NCBI RefSeq assembly: GCF_000321225.1
Contig: NW_004450585.1
Span: 3,222,532 to 3,286,531, forward strand
Direction: 5' to 3'
From: Odobenus rosmarus divergens
Lineage: Eukaryota > Chordata > Mammalia > Carnivora > Odobenidae
Length of the DNA: 64,000 nt
The position numbers were made by a program, and so were the translations under genes. Below, piece after piece: positions 10,665 through 23,426 of this stretch. The notes under the pieces are model-generated. The model was not told the DNA's origin and ran no database searches. It saw only the letters and a program-made list of their open reading frames with translations. Numbering within the stretch: position 1 is the first letter of the stretch; each line of letters begins with the position of its first letter.

Positions 10665-11960
10665 AAGTTAGTCATTCAGTCACAATAGCCACCTTTCAAA
10701 GGTGCAATAGCCATATGTGGCTCATAGCTATCTTCTGGGAAAGTATAGAAAACCATTCTCACCTTCACCAGAAGTTCTATGGGACAACTTTGATTTAGAC
10801 TTTTGATAAAGGCACACATTTGCTCATTCTGAGATCCTAAGACTCAAAACAACTATCTATACCTAGCAACCATGTATCTTAACTGCAGTATCGGTTATTT
10901 TGAAGGGGGAATAAGAATTTGAATGGGGACCATTTCAAAGTTGGCTAACATTGTGATACAGAGTAGGGGAGCTTTAATTAATCTAATGTATGAATAGGAT
11001 AATGGTAAACAGTATAAGTGGCCACTGAATAAGAGATGAGAGATTCCTTTTAAGAACAAGCTTTATGTAGACTTGGAAAACAGAGCTTCAGTTCTCTAAA
11101 AAAAACCTTTCTAACAGCTTGTGTCTACAAATGTAAGTCAAATTTTGACATGGGAAGGGCTCATGGTCTTTTCAGCTATGCTAGGTACATGATTGTGACA
11201 CCATTCTCAGATTAATTTTAAATCCAAAGGCTAATAAAATATTCTAACATTTGTAATGTGGATTGACAGTTTCTTTGATGATATAAGATGTGATACTGTA
11301 AAGTCCTTCCAAGATAAGCTTTTCTTTTAATAAAATTTGAAGCATTTCCACCTGTTCACTAGAAAATAATAAGATGTGAAGTAATCTCTCCAACTCACCT
11401 AGGAAAATAAACCTAAACAACTGCAAAATGTGTATTGTCAAACAAGTCATTGCCGAGAAATTACAAAGACATTGTGTTAATTACATCACTGATATTATCT
11501 TACTGTAGTTAGGGACTTAACAATTACCTTAATACCACCACCAAAAATGGCAGTAAAATCCTATACATAAAAAGCATCAATGCCTTAGGAAACCACTATG
11601 ATTTAGTGGTTTCTGACCAAGCAAAATGGTCAGAAAAAGGATGAAATTGAAGAACTAGGAATAAATGAAGCAAGAAGGTATAGGGGATGGAATAGTTAAT
11701 ACTTCTACAGAGTCAAAAATAATGAAAATAAATGCAAGCCCATTAGCTAGTAGAGCAAAGAGGTTATCACTTTTAAGAGAAGAATTTTTTTCCTGCTATG
11801 ATAGCAATGGAAGTCAGATTGTAGGATACCTCATGAGCAAATGTGAATAATTGGAGCAAGAGCAAAGAGAGAGCTGATCAGATGTTGAATGAATAGAAGA
11901 TAAGTCAGTGAAAAGAGAGATTATGATGATGTTGAAGAGGTAGGCAGCAATCACTCAGGA
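10665..11960. other. Non-repetitive intergenic stretch
   Basis: I see no repeat family and no gene. The small frames at 11244-11450 (-) and 11665-11850 (+) are unremarkable. Confidence 0.5.
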
Positions 11961-11964
11961 ATCA

Positions 11965-12590
11965 CAGAATCACAGCATTTTAGGGCCGACTCTTCAGATC
12001 ATTCATGCTAATATCCACCCACAGTAATAATTTCTCTGCAAGGCCCTGGCAGACTATATACTTTATGCTTGGCTGCTTAAAGTGATGAAGTATTCCCTTT
12101 TTTGCAAAGTACGTTAATCCATTTTGGGAGAGATCTAACAGTTAGAAATTCTTTCCTTATACTAAAGCAAGATCTGTTTCTTTGCAGCTTCCATATTCTT
12201 TCCTTGGGTCCACAGAATGACTCTAATGTATCTTTCCCATGACAACCCTCCAGATATTCAACATGTCCCTCCTGTTTTCATTCTCCAAGTTAAGCATCTC
12301 AGATCCTTCGATTATATCTCCTGACAGAATTTCCAGACCTCTAGATATCCTGGCCCCCCTCTCTTATTGAACTCTAGTTTGCCAATATCCACTTTAGAAA
12401 GTGATGCCCAGAGGAATTTAGTATTTTGCACATAGTCTGACTAGAGCAGATAACAGTGAGATTAATTTCCCTAGATGTTAGAATTCTGTTAATTGGACTC
12501 TTGGCTTAGAGCTGGTAAGGCACTATATCTGACTAAATTGCTATCAAACTAGGTTTAGTCAACTCTGTACCTGAAAAAATTAATTTCACC
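11965..12590 (-). repeat. Ancient L3/CR1-type LINE fossil
   Basis: The plus strand has the ordered phrases 'atatcctggcccccctctctt...aactctagtttgccaatatcc' and 'gtgatgcccagaggaatttag...gtctgactagagcagataacagtg'. These resemble the complement of the CR1/L3 3' region shared by birds and mammals. It is highly diverged, so the family call is from memory of the pattern. Confidence 0.55.
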
Positions 12591-12594
12591 TTGT

Positions 12595-12665
12595 TAGCAT
12601 TGATTCATTGATTGATTGATTCATTCATTATTTCAACAAATAGTATTTGAGGTGCCTTGAGGATG
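12595..12665 (-). repeat. Short L2/MIR-type 3' end
   Basis: A run of 'attgattgattcattcattatttcaacaaatagtatttgagg' resembles the antisense L2 terminus. Confidence 0.4.
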
Positions 12666-12669
12666 CCAA

Positions 12670-13036
12670 GAAGAATAAACTGTTCTAACCTATCAAGATT
12701 ATTTCAGAAATTAAATATCATTCAACATTGTTCTTTCCACCATCACTTGTCATCTATAAATTTTTAAAATATAATTTAATTTTTATTTAAGTTAATAATG
12801 AAATTGATTAAGAGAGAAACCAGGATCTATACTGTGATAAGCTGATGACACTGGTATGTTAGGATCCTAGATACAAAAAATTTTAGAGCTAGAGGGGACT
12901 TTAGGGACATCTAAAAGTCTGATTCATTTATTTTATAAAGTACAGTTAACATGTACCTTTGCGTGTGATTGTCTTAAATACCATATTTCTCCTTTTGTTT
13001 AAGGGGAAAGTCATGGAATGACAGCTTTTATGGAAT
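12670..13036. other. Non-repetitive stretch
   Basis: AT-rich; nothing recognised. Confidence 0.4.
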
Positions 13037-13799
13037 AAAAAATAAAAATTTTATGTAGGGATCCGAAGGGTTATGTGCACCCCAATTTTTATAGCAGCAA
13101 TGTCCACAATAGCCAAACTGTGGAAAGAGCCAAGATGTCCATCGACAGATGAATGGATAAAGATGTGGTATATATACACAATGGAATATTATGCAGCCAT
13201 CAAAAGGAATGAGATCTTGCCATTTGCAACGATGTGGATGGAACTGGAGGGTGTTATGATGAGTGAAATAAGTCAATCGGAGAAAGACATGTATCATATG
13301 ACCTCACTGATATGAGGAATTCTTAATCTCAGGAAACAAACTGAGGGTTGCTGGAGTGGTGGGGCGTGGGAGGGATTGGGTGGCTGGGTGATAGACATTG
13401 GGGAGGGTATGTGTTATGGTGAGCACTGTGAATTGTACAAGACTGATGAATCACGGATCTGTACTTCTGAAACAAATAATGCAATATATGTTAAGAAAAA
13501 AAAAGAAGAAGAAGAAGAAGATAGCAGGAGGGGAAGAATGAAGGGGAGTAAGTCGGAGGGGGAGACGAACCATTAGAGACGATGGACTCTGAAAAACAAA
13601 CTGAGGGTTCTAGAGGGGAGGGGGGTGGGGGGATGGGTTAGCCTGGTGATGGGTATTAAAGAGGGCACATTCTGCGTGGAGCGCTGGGTGTTATGCACAA
13701 ACAATGAATCATGGAACACTACATCAAAAACTAATGATATAATGTATGGTGGTTAACATAACAATAAAAAATTATTTAAAAAAAAATAAAAATTTTATG
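13037..13799 (+). mobile_element. 5'-truncated carnivore L1 with two-module 3'UTR
   Basis: The insert 13056-13780 begins in ORF2 near its C-terminus (residual frame 13073-13315: ...MSTIAKLWKEPRCPSTDEWI...). It then runs through 3'UTR module A, an AAG-rich junction (about 13493-13521) and module B to an A tail. A perfect 19-bp TSD (aaaaaataaaaattttatg) sits at 13037-13055 and 13781-13799. It is closely related to the copy at 3843. Confidence 0.93.
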
Positions 13800-14734
13800 G
13801 AATTCCAGAATTCAGATTTATCAGTCTTAGAGGGAGCAAATTTTTCAAGACTTACTCTTAAAGAACTCATGCTGTTTCATAATAATCACTGTTTTCTTTA
13901 TCAAAATCCTACAAAAAGCCATCTATTCACAAACTTATTTTAGAATATTTTTTGCTTTACTATATTTTTCTTTTTCTTCTCATTCCAAGATGAGGTTTAA
14001 AATTCTTTTTTGATATTTGTAGGTTTCGTTGGGGGATGAGAGCAAATTTCTGCTCATTGTGACTTTTCATCTTTATCAGTAAAGCAATAACAAGAGTCCC
14101 TTCTGGTTCACATCACTTTATCATTGGTACATAATTTTTACAGCCTGACCTGTGGAATCAAATGCATGTAAATACTTTATAAGCTATAAAATTATCTGTA
14201 TATTTATGCCCCCCGTTACTCCTCACTACTGTTGTGACTATATTGTCAGGATTTCATTTTAGAGCCATATTTTTTGTGAAAATTTTTCTGCAAATATATA
14301 TATTTATTCCCAAAAGACGAAGTATTCTTTTGTTTCCAAGGGAACAAATTCTATATTAGTTTTGTAAACCACCCCCCAACCAATTTCTTCACAGTGCTGT
14401 ATTTAGAGCCAGACTTATTAGCTCCAGGCATCACTTGCTTTACCGTGTACACTTTTCCAGAGTATAACTGCCAGGCAAAATGACAAAAAGGCAAACTTGC
14501 AAAGAAACAAGTTAGTGTTTTTGTCAGTGCTCGGACATTATTCTCAGAGGAGCTGAAATTCTTCTGTTTTATCAGCAAAATATGATGTTAAGGAATTATT
14601 GGCAGTTTGTGTCACTGCTAAGGCAGTGGTGTGTAGAATGGAACGTAGAGTTAATCGTCACAAGGACACTTTCTAAAGAAATATATAGTATCCATGTTTC
14701 CTGCCAAACAAGGAAATATCACACTGGTTCAAAT
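13800..14734. other. Non-repetitive intergenic stretch
   Basis: No repeat or gene recognised; AT-rich, with small frames only. Confidence 0.45.
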
Positions 14735-14925
14735 CTTCAGGAATGACTTGTGTCTTTCTTCTTCTTCTTCTTGGTACGTTGACCACTTTCGCCCACTTTG
14801 CCCACCTCTAACACCTCACCTCTGGCAACCGACTAATCTGTTCTCTGTATCTGAGTTTGTTTTATTTTAGATTCCACATTTAAGTGAAATCATAGAGGAT
14901 TTGTTTTTCTCTGTCTGGTGTCTTT
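14735..14925 (-). repeat. L1 3'UTR fragment
   Basis: The complement of an L1 3'UTR is seen in 'ctaatctgttctctgtatctgag' and 'tttagattccacatttaagtgaaatcata'. A TTC-rich simple run lies at about 14752-14771. Confidence 0.6.
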
Positions 14926-16290
14926 CTTCTTTGTCTCTTGTTCCTTCTCCTCTCTTGATTTTCTCCTCTTCCTCTTCTTCCTCCATGTGTTAGTCATTAA
15001 TGCACCAACAAGATGATACGCTATTAAGAAATTGAGGACTTGTAGCAGATGCCACATTATAGCGGTGGCACAGACCCCCTGAAAGATGTGTAACATCTGG
15101 AAGTTGTTAAGAGACACAGCTGGCATCCCTCATCTCCACCTTTCAAAATTCCATTCTGAGGAGATTGTTTCTGAAAGTAAGTTCTGGTCAAGCTCCAGAA
15201 AGTGCCAAGATCAAGGGTAGTTGGCATCTATCCTAGTTCATGTGCAAGGTAAAAATGTCTTCAGATACACAGATGTGCACTGTCTATGTTATTACAAATC
15301 TTTAAGGCAATTCTTATGTTCTCTTAGATTAATTTATTTCTTTGAATCTTAAAATCTGTGTTCATATTTTAAGCAGATTGAGTTTGTTTATGAGAGAGAT
15401 ATTATTGCCGATACCTGTTATTCATCATAGTAATTACATTCCCGTGTAATTTTTACATGGATTAAACACTTAATGTCTTGCTTACATCTGTTTGACCATA
15501 GCAATTCCAACTGATTTCATTTGGTCGCAAATACATGGCACATAAGCTCGCAGTCTTCCTTTTAGTACCCACGGTAGGCCACTAGTCAATTATGGCATTT
15601 GTCTTGCTAAGCCTGGAAATGCCTGAGAATCCTTCTCAAACAGTGTTCCAGCCAACTGCTAACAATATATCAGAGTTGGCACGTGCTATGAAATATATTC
15701 CCCATTCTAGAGCAAGGCCATGCCTCTGAGAAATATCCCAATGTAAAAAGACCTCTGGGCAGTGGCATCAGAAATATAAAGATCACCCATGGAGTATGTC
15801 AATACCTCTCCGAATGGGGAATTGCACCAGGAGAATCAGATACAGATCCCAGTTTCTCAGGAGTCAGAAGAAAAGATAGTTCTGGTTTGGACTTAGAGTA
15901 AATGTAGGATATAAACAAAAAGAGAAAACATACTTTGGGGCTGTATCTATAAATCTATAAATAGTCTGTGTGGTCCTCACTCAGATTCCTGAGCAGTTTT
16001 TTTGTATTTCACAGTGGTGCTTAATTGTGATATCATAGATGTTTCCGGGACTATTGATCCAACGTAGTGAAAGGGGACACATTTGTTTTTAGTTTTGTTT
16101 TACCACAGCATAAAGGAAGGAGCTTCTACAAAGAGGGAGTTCATTCTTTTCCTAATGGTTCTCACTGTTTGGTCTCAGGAAATTTTGTGGCCTTCAACAT
16201 TCTGAGGATCTCTCAAACAGCTTTTGTATATGGGTTCTATCTATTAATATTTACTGTGTTAAAATTAAAACTGAAATAAACTAAACTAGT
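14926..16290. other. Non-repetitive intergenic stretch
   Basis: No repeat family or gene recognised. The minus frame at 14890-15126 is Lys/Arg-rich at its end because of a purine tract and is not credible as a gene. Confidence 0.45.
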
Positions 16291-16299
16291 TGTTGAAAA

Positions 16300-17060
16300 T
16301 GACTACAGTAAAATGACTGTTAACAGAAATAATACTTTTTTTTGTAAAATTAATCTGTAGAACAAAAAATTTAGTGAGGGAGTGGCATTGTTTTACGTTT
16401 TTCCAAGTCTTTTTAACATTTGGCTTGTTAAAAGAAAATTCAAAGAACTTTATTTGATATGAATATTTTATTGAGCAAGAAACAAACTATTCATAAGCAG
16501 GGAGACGTCAAAACTAAATGTGGTGGAAGGATGGCTTTCAGTGGTTACAGCTCAGTTTATAAAGCATGAATGAGGAAGTGCATTGTTTTCTGTTGTGATT
16601 TGTTACTAGAAATTCACATTCTTTTTAGGGTAGTAGCACTCTGTATATGCTGATTTGTTTGCCTATCTGCTTACTTGATTGGCTAGGAAGCTATAAAGTC
16701 ATGCTGATAGGAAAAAAGCATAGTTTTATTTAAGGTCAGAATCAGCATTTCTGGGAATCAGGACAATTTTAAACTTTGGTTACATGACTATAAATGTCTG
16801 GTGTTTGGGCATATTCAGACTATGTCCTTCATTTTGAGGCTTTATAGAAACTTCATAATTCAATTTGTTATGATTTCCCATATCATGTAGTCTCTGGAAA
16901 ACTTCACTGTATACTCATGAAAAAATATGTGTGAAAAAGACAAATAATATTTGACTTAATACCATTTTGAAAATAGTTTTGACCTCACAGACCCCCTGAA
17001 AGATTTTAGGGACACCAGAGATTCTTGACTGATCCTTTCAGGACTGATGCTTCAACCCTT
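16300..17060 (-). repeat. hAT-type DNA transposon fossil, split by another insertion
   Basis: The complement shows a known mammalian DNA-transposon signature: 'ctttcagggggtctgtgaggtcaaaactattttcaaaatg' (from about 17030 down) and 'aaaacaatgccactccctcactaaatttttt' (about 16400). The two halves are separated by about 350 bp of unrelated sequence (16440-16790). The superfamily is from recall; the exact subfamily is not assigned. Confidence 0.5.
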
Positions 17061-17064
17061 TCTG

Positions 17065-18020
17065 TGATGACTGCTGACCTGATGTAGAATGAATGTATAG
17101 AGTCTCTTGCTAGGGCTGTTCCTTAGCATTTCATCATTTAAAAGTAGCAGACCTGTGGAAACAACATAATCAACTGAGATAATCCATTCAACTAAATGTT
17201 TATTAAAGAGATTTTCATGACTTTTACAATACTTACATTCATAATTTAGAGAAAATATACCCCCAATATAAGTAAACATAGCAAATCAAGATCTGGGGAA
17301 AAACAATGCAAGCATTCAGGCCATATAGCTCTATAAAGATGGCTCATTCATTTATTTAATACATATTTATTGAACACCTATACTGGGCATAGGGGATGCA
17401 TGAATGACCTTCATTTGTTGTAAGCTTCATTTGAGCTTACATTCTAGTTGTATGACTTGCACCCCAAATATGGCTTTTAAGCAAAACAAAACCAAAACCA
17501 AAATAAACACATATGTCAATTACAGGATTATCATTGGCCAAAAAGTGAAGAGGGACCCTCAGGGGAAGCAAAGATTTTTGAAGATGTACTATAGTAAATA
17601 GTTTTCCTACAGTAAATGTCACAATGGACTTTGTGAAGCTTTTTATTACAGCCTCCATTGATGAAAGCTGAGGACATGAGAACAAAATGGAGCTGAGTAT
17701 CACAGAAACTTCTTTCTGTGAAACAAACATTGTCATCCATTTGTTGTCCATTTTAGAGGATGATGACTCTAAAATGAAATTACTTTTCTTTTTTATATCT
17801 GCATTTTCATAATACAAGCCTCTACTGGTTCATTAGAGCAGGAGTACTGCCTCCCAGAAATTAGTCCCAAGGTTCCACCTTACAGCAAGAGGGCCAAGAA
17901 ATGTCGAGAAACACAAGCTATTTGATGGGAAGTAAATGTTTGATACAGCTGGTACACTGAAGGAATATTTCTTTGGATGGAAGGTTTTTTGTTTTTGTTT
18001 TTTCCAGAATGGGAAAGAAC
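17065..18020. other. Mostly non-repetitive stretch with a short L2 end
   Basis: An antisense L2 terminus lies at about 17340-17410 (attcatttatttaatacatatttattgaac). The overlapping minus frames at 17437-17817 (126 codons) and 17531-17740 lack recognisable domains. Confidence 0.45.
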
Positions 18021-18024
18021 GGTC

Positions 18025-18405
18025 TGTGTTACAGAGTGAATTGTGTTTCCCCCAAATTTATATGTGGAAGTCCTAAGCCCAGCACCTCAGAATGTGACTG
18101 TTTTTGGAGATAGGGTCTTTAGAGAGGTAATTAAGGTACAATGAGGTCATTAGGGTAGGCCTTTATCCAATATGATGCGTGCTCATAAGGAAGAAAATTA
18201 GGACACAGAAATGTATGGAGGGAAAATCATGTGAGGAGAGAGAGAAGACAGCCATCTACAAGCCAAGGAGAGAGGCCTCAGAAACCAAGCCTGCCCCCAC
18301 CTTGATCTCAGATTTCTAGCTTCTGGAATTGTGGGAAAATAAATTTCTGTTTTTTAAACTACCCAATCTGTGGTACTTTGTTCTATCAGCCCTAGCAAAC
18401 TAACG
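18025..18405 (+). mobile_element. MLT1-type (MaLR) solo LTR
   Basis: MLT1-like landmarks occur in order: 'attgtgtttcccccaaattta', 'cctcagaatgtgactgttttt', 'gagatagggtctttagagag', 'attagggtaggccttta', 'gtggtactttgttctatcagccctagcaaactaa'. It is an LTR of the non-autonomous ERVL-MaLR group. Confidence 0.75.
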
Positions 18406-18559
18406 GTGTGAATGTATGATGAGGGGAAGGAACCATTGAAGGGGAAGTAATCAAAGATGAGAGAAAGGGAGGAGGCAGCAGAAGGGTGGGAATCAGGGGG
18501 AGAAAATCCCGTGTGGCAGAAAAGTATGAGATAAAATCACAGATAGATGGTGTGTGGTC

Positions 18560-19100
18560 ATTTGAAAAATGGCACCAAAAGATATCCATGTCAATTTCCT
18601 GGAATTGATGAATATTACTTTACTTTATTTTTTTAAAAGGTTTATTTATTTATTTGAGAGAGAGAGAGAGAGAAAGCCCACCTGTGTGGGGAGGGGGTAG
18701 AGGGAAAGAATCTCAAGCAGACTCCCCACTGAGCTCAGAGATCAGACCATGACCCTGAGATCATGACCTGAGCGGAAACCAAGAGTCAGAGTCTCAACCA
18801 ATTGAGCCACCCAGGCGCCCGTAGGAATATTACTTTATATGACAAAAGATGTGATAAAGTTAGGTCTCTTGAGAGGAAAAGTTTATCTTGGATTACTTGA
18901 GTGGGCCCTAACCATAAACATGTGTCTTTATAAGAGAGAGGCACACAAAAAGGGAGAAGGTAATGTGATGTAACCTCAAGCTGAAGAACACCTGTAGCCA
19001 CCGGAAGCGGGATGAGGAAAGGAGAGAATATATTTCTGGGGTTTAAGCCACCAAATTTGTGGTAATTTCTTACAGCAATCACAGAAAACTAATAAAAGAT
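18560..19100 (+). mobile_element. MaLR-type LTR, split by a Can-SINE
   Basis: The left part (ggcaccaaaagatatccatgtc) and right part (gatgtgataaagttaggtctc...tgagtgggccctaa...aaagccaccaaatttgtgg) are one MLT1-like LTR, interrupted by the SINE at 18623-18824. Confidence 0.6.
18610..18837 (-). mobile_element. Can-SINE nested in a MaLR LTR
   Basis: Full-length reverse copy at 18623-18824 ending in 'gagccacccaggcgccc'. A perfect 13-bp TSD gaatattacttta lies at 18610-18622 and 18825-18837. Confidence 0.93.
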
Positions 19101-19104
19101 GGAC

Positions 19105-20112
19105 TAAGCTTGGATATCACAAAGGAAATTTCTTCCTTTTAGACATGAGATACAAAAGTAGAGTTGTTTATACACTAATTATCTTGGAGGTGGTGAAGTA
19201 GTTGACGTAATTAAGACTATCCATTTTGCAAGTACTAATGTCTCACAAACTTATCTAATTTTTTTACTTGGTAGAAACCCCAGAGTTTAGTCTGAACCCC
19301 AAATATAATAGAAAGCATTGAGATTTTAAAAAATCTTTTGCCAACAATCTTTTATCAACAAATAAAGTTTCTTATTTTACTTCATGAAGTATTTAGTTAT
19401 AATTAAAAAAAATCAGACAGTAAACAAAGGGTCAGTAATGAAAAACCCAACTCCTCAAGATAGGCATGTTTTAAAGGTAAAGTTAGAAATTTCCAATTGC
19501 TTTTCCTGAGGTGAAAACAACATTCATAACAAATTTGCTTCTTTGAAATTCTGTTAACAGTACAATGTTCTAGATTGTGATATATTGCAATATAACAAAG
19601 TCTAATGGATTTTCCTCATGAAAATCTATAAAATTGCTTTGATTGAACACTGCTTCAGAACCTGGTAAATACATTGTTTATCTAAAATCTTGTATGTGTT
19701 ATCATACTTATTCTGGCAGGTGGGTGGGGGAAATTTGGGTGAATGTTTGTTGTTAGCAGAAAGATGAATTAGTTTGCAGTATGAGTTGGCATCCCATAAA
19801 ATCCATTCACAAAATAGTTGCTTACTGGAGTTTTTCATCATTATGGCTGAGAAAGAGGCACATCTGTGCTCCTTGCAATATGAGACATTCATCTTTCCAG
19901 CAAATGATACACACTAGAATCGACTGGGATAGAAGAGAAAAAAGATTCAGTACGTAGTTCTACTTGAGACCTTGATTCCAACACTAGGGACAGAATTGAG
20001 ATTCAACCCTATAGCTACACCATGAAAAGCCACATAACCATATGGAGGCTTCACACATTTCGCTTCTGTCTACGATGGCTTTCTTTTGAGTAACTTCGTA
20101 GAGAAAACAACA
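19105..20112. other. Non-repetitive intergenic stretch
   Basis: Nothing recognised. The 88-codon minus frame at 19626-19892 has no visible domain. Confidence 0.45.
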
Positions 20113-20114
20113 TG

Positions 20115-20303
20115 AAAAAGAAACATGTTGGGGCGCCTGGGTGGCTCAGTCATTAAGCATCTGCCTTCGGCTCAGGTCATGACCCCAGGGTCCTGGGATC
20201 ATGCCTGCTTCTCCCCTTCCATCTGCTCCTCCCCTGCTCGTGCTCAATCTCTCTCTCTCTCTCTCAAATAAATAAATAAAATCTTTTTTAAAAAAGAAAC
20301 ATG
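20115..20303 (+). mobile_element. Can-SINE, internally shortened
   Basis: Body 20128-20290. It lacks the usual 'cccacatcgggctccctgctc' middle section, going directly from 'cctgggatcatg' to 'cctgcttctcc'. TSD aaaaagaaacatg (13 bp, perfect) at 20115-20127 and 20291-20303. Confidence 0.92.
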
Positions 20304-20559
20304 CTTAGAAGTCCTTAAAGTATTACTAATTATTTGTTTAGCTTGGTTTCAGAAATTTGATATGTTGCTATCTTAAACAAATATGAAATTCTCAAACACC
20401 AGCAACCTGTCTTATAAGTTACCTTGGTATAGGGACATGGTCTTTCATCTTTCTACTCACATATTTATATAGCACAGTGCCTCCAAGTGAAATATTAAAT
20501 TGTTACATTATACATTGATTATTGCAGTAGTCACTTACCTGTTTTGTCAGTTTCAGTTT

Positions 20560-20960
20560 ACATTTCTACAACATATTTATATTAAAAACATGGCTCATGC
20601 CACACATGCTTTTAAAAATACTTAATGGCTCTACATTGGTCAAAGCAAGGAAGTACAGAATCCTAAAAACCTCCTGAAATAACCCTATACATTCTGTCCC
20701 TAATTTACTGCCCCAGCTGTATCCTAATCTTCCTCAGCACCCTTAATAAAGGCTGGGATCTAGCCACATGCCACATTGTTGTCCTTCTCAAAATCCACAA
20801 GATTCCTGCAGAGTTCTGAATATTTGCCCAATAGTTGGTCTTTCTGAAAGGCCCTTTCCTCTCTCCTTTATCCCTGGCCATGTAATTTTCTCCCTCCTGT
20901 GCTCTAATAGCCTTTATCTGCTCTCCTCTTGAACAATAGAAGGACCTGAGAAAACTTTAA
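20560..20960 (+). repeat. L2 fossil
   Basis: Ordered L2 phrases in the plus orientation: 'acttaatggctctacattgg', 'aagtacagaatcctaaaaac', 'aaaggccctttcctctctcc'. Confidence 0.6.
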
Positions 20961-20964
20961 TTTT

Positions 20965-21785
20965 TCCACTTAGAAAATTTTCAAACTTTATTCCATTATT
21001 TTATTCTCCAAATTAGTCAAAGGCATAACATTTTTTTTTTCCCCCTCTGAGTTTCATCTTCCATCTACTCCTTCTTTCTTGGTTCAAATTCCTTCATTAT
21101 GAGATAGATCATTAATAATACTCTGGGCAAATAGCCATCAGTAGTAAAACTATCACAGTCTTTATTTGTTCATCAGCAAATCCCATTTATCTTCAAAGTG
21201 GCTGCAGAATCTGACCACTTTTACAACGTTTCCCACCGTCATCCTAGCCCTCTTCAAATGGGTGTTGGGAACATCTAGCTACCTGATCATCCTGCTTCTA
21301 CTCTTGTCCTCTCAATAAATATTGCTAATTACCTCCCAAAGATCCATTCTCTCCTCTTTTGTTAAAAATCGTATCCTATTATATTGGAGTGATGTAGTAG
21401 TGAGCTAAAAAAAATGACAATTCCTTACCTCTCTTGCAAATAAGTGGTTGAGGAGGTATTAGAGTTGTCTCTGGGTGAAGCTTTCGGGAAAGCTCTCCTT
21501 TGAAGGAGCTGCTAAATCTGGGAAGAACACTCTTTTTGTATTGCTTCTTCCTACATTTTAATGCCTATCATGTGACAGTGGTAGCAAGAATTTCAGCAAA
21601 GTCTAAAAAGTAAATCCAGGAGAATTACTGAGACTTTGGTACTGATATCTTTGAGCAATAGAGTCTATATTAGCAATCTCCTAATTGATACAATTTAAGA
21701 CTACTGCCCACATAGCAGCCAGGGAAATATTTTGGAAAATGTTGGTTTGTAAGAGAAAACATAAAGAAACCTTTTTTAATCTTTG
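20965..21785. other. Intergenic stretch, unclassified
   Basis: No gene or confident repeat. It contains an Alu-free, T-rich stretch near 21030. Confidence 0.4.
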
Positions 21786-21787
21786 GA

Positions 21788-22370
21788 GTAGATAAAAATT
21801 CTTTATACATTACCCTCAAAAATACTAACCAAAAAGGAAAAACATGACAAATTGAAGTACATTAAAATTAAAAACTTTCATCAAGGGATAACAATAGATA
21901 TTGAAGACACAGGGTGGTAGAAAATAGTTTCAACATATATATCTGACACAGAGTTTATATGCAAGAAATATAAAGGACTTCTACAAATCAGTAAGAAAAA
22001 TACTACAACCCAACCGGAAAATGAGCAAAAGACTTAATAGGTACTTCATAAAAGAGAGTATCTAAATTACAATTAAACATATGAAATGTACTAATGTGCT
22101 CAACCTCATTAATTATTAGGAGATTGCTAGTGACATGAAATGTAAACTAAAGTAATGATAAAACAATATACATCCACCAGAATAGCTAAAACTAAGACTG
22201 ATGGTACCAAGTGTTGATGTGTATGTGAAACACAGCTGGTGGAAATATAAGTAGATACAACAATTTAGAAACACTGACTCGCTTATCTACTTGCTTATCT
22301 GAACATAATGAATATCTTGTACAGTAATAGTTTTACTCCAAGGTAAAATCCAATAGAAATGGCAAATGTA
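21788..22370 (+). repeat. Old L1 ORF2 3' fragment
   Basis: Decayed ORF2 C-terminal signature (aaattaaaaactttcatcaag, 'atttatatgcaagaaatataaagg', 'aaaatgagcaaaagac'). Confidence 0.65.
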
Positions 22371-22795
22371 TTGTAGTAGGCTGAGTAATGCCCCCTTAAG
22401 AATGTCCACATCTTAATCCTCAGAACCTGTGTTACCTTACATGACAAAGAGACTTGGCAGCTGTGATTAAGTTAAAGCTATTGAGATGGGGAGATTATCC
22501 TTGATTATCTGGGTGGGCCTGATGTAATTGCAGGGGTCCTTATAAAAGGGTTGCAAGAGGAGTCAGAGAGAAGGCAAAGAGTGGAGTGATGCACTTATAA
22601 GCCAGTGAATGCCAGCAGCCTCTGAAAGACCAAGGGGCAAGGCATAGAATTCCCCTGGAGACTCCAGAAGGAAGCAGACCTGCTGACATCCTTATTCTTA
22701 TCCCATGCACTTCATTTCAAACTTCTGAACTCAGAACTGTGAGAGCAGAAACTTTATTTTCTTTAATACCATGATGCTATGTTTAGATAATGTAA
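22371..22795 (+). mobile_element. MLT1-type (MaLR) LTR
   Basis: Landmarks include 'gtaggctgagtaatgccccc', 'tccacatcttaatcctcagaacctgtg', 'attgagatggggagattatcc', 'gggtgggcctgatgtaa' and 'ggggtccttataaaaggg'. It abuts the older L1 fragment. Confidence 0.65.
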
Positions 22796-23426
22796 GTGCC
22801 CAATAACAATCCTTGGGAAAAAAAATGTGTGAATGAATGAATGCAAATGTCTTTTTTTCACTTTAGTGCACACCTTGTAAGGATAAATCTCAGTGAATCA
22901 TTACAAAATAAACATACCAAACATACTCTGTAACCACCACCTAGGTCAATAAGCAGAATTTTGTCGGCACCCAGAAGCCCCCTATCCCAATCACTATGAC
23001 CTTCTTCCTACCTAGAAGTGACTGTTATTCCTTTAATATTTCTGTTAGTGGAATTTACTGAGAACATCAGGGGGTCTACTGACAACTGATTCTCTTGTTT
23101 TAGTCTGTGAATATCCTAATTCCGCAAAGACATTTTTATTGATTATAGAATTTTAGTTTGTCAGTTATTTTCTTTTGGCACTTTGAAAATACAATTTATT
23201 GTCTTCTGTCTTCTATTATTTTTATCAAAAAGTCAATAATGAGTCATATTATGGATCCCATAAAGCTAGTCTCTTTGCCTTTCTTATAACCAATTTTATG
23301 ATTTTGTTATTTTTCTTCATTTTTCATTGATTTCACTATGATGTGCTTACATGTAGCTTTCTTTGTATTTATCGTTTTTGGGTTTTCTTTATTTTTTTCA
23401 TTTTTTTAAAAAAAGATTTTATTTAC

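Noticed and set aside
17437..17817. 126-codon minus frame
   Set aside because: It overlaps other frames and shows no domain, splice context or codon signal.
18392..19082. Minus-strand frames near 18.4-19.1 kb
   Set aside because: They read through a MaLR LTR and a SINE; no independent coding evidence.
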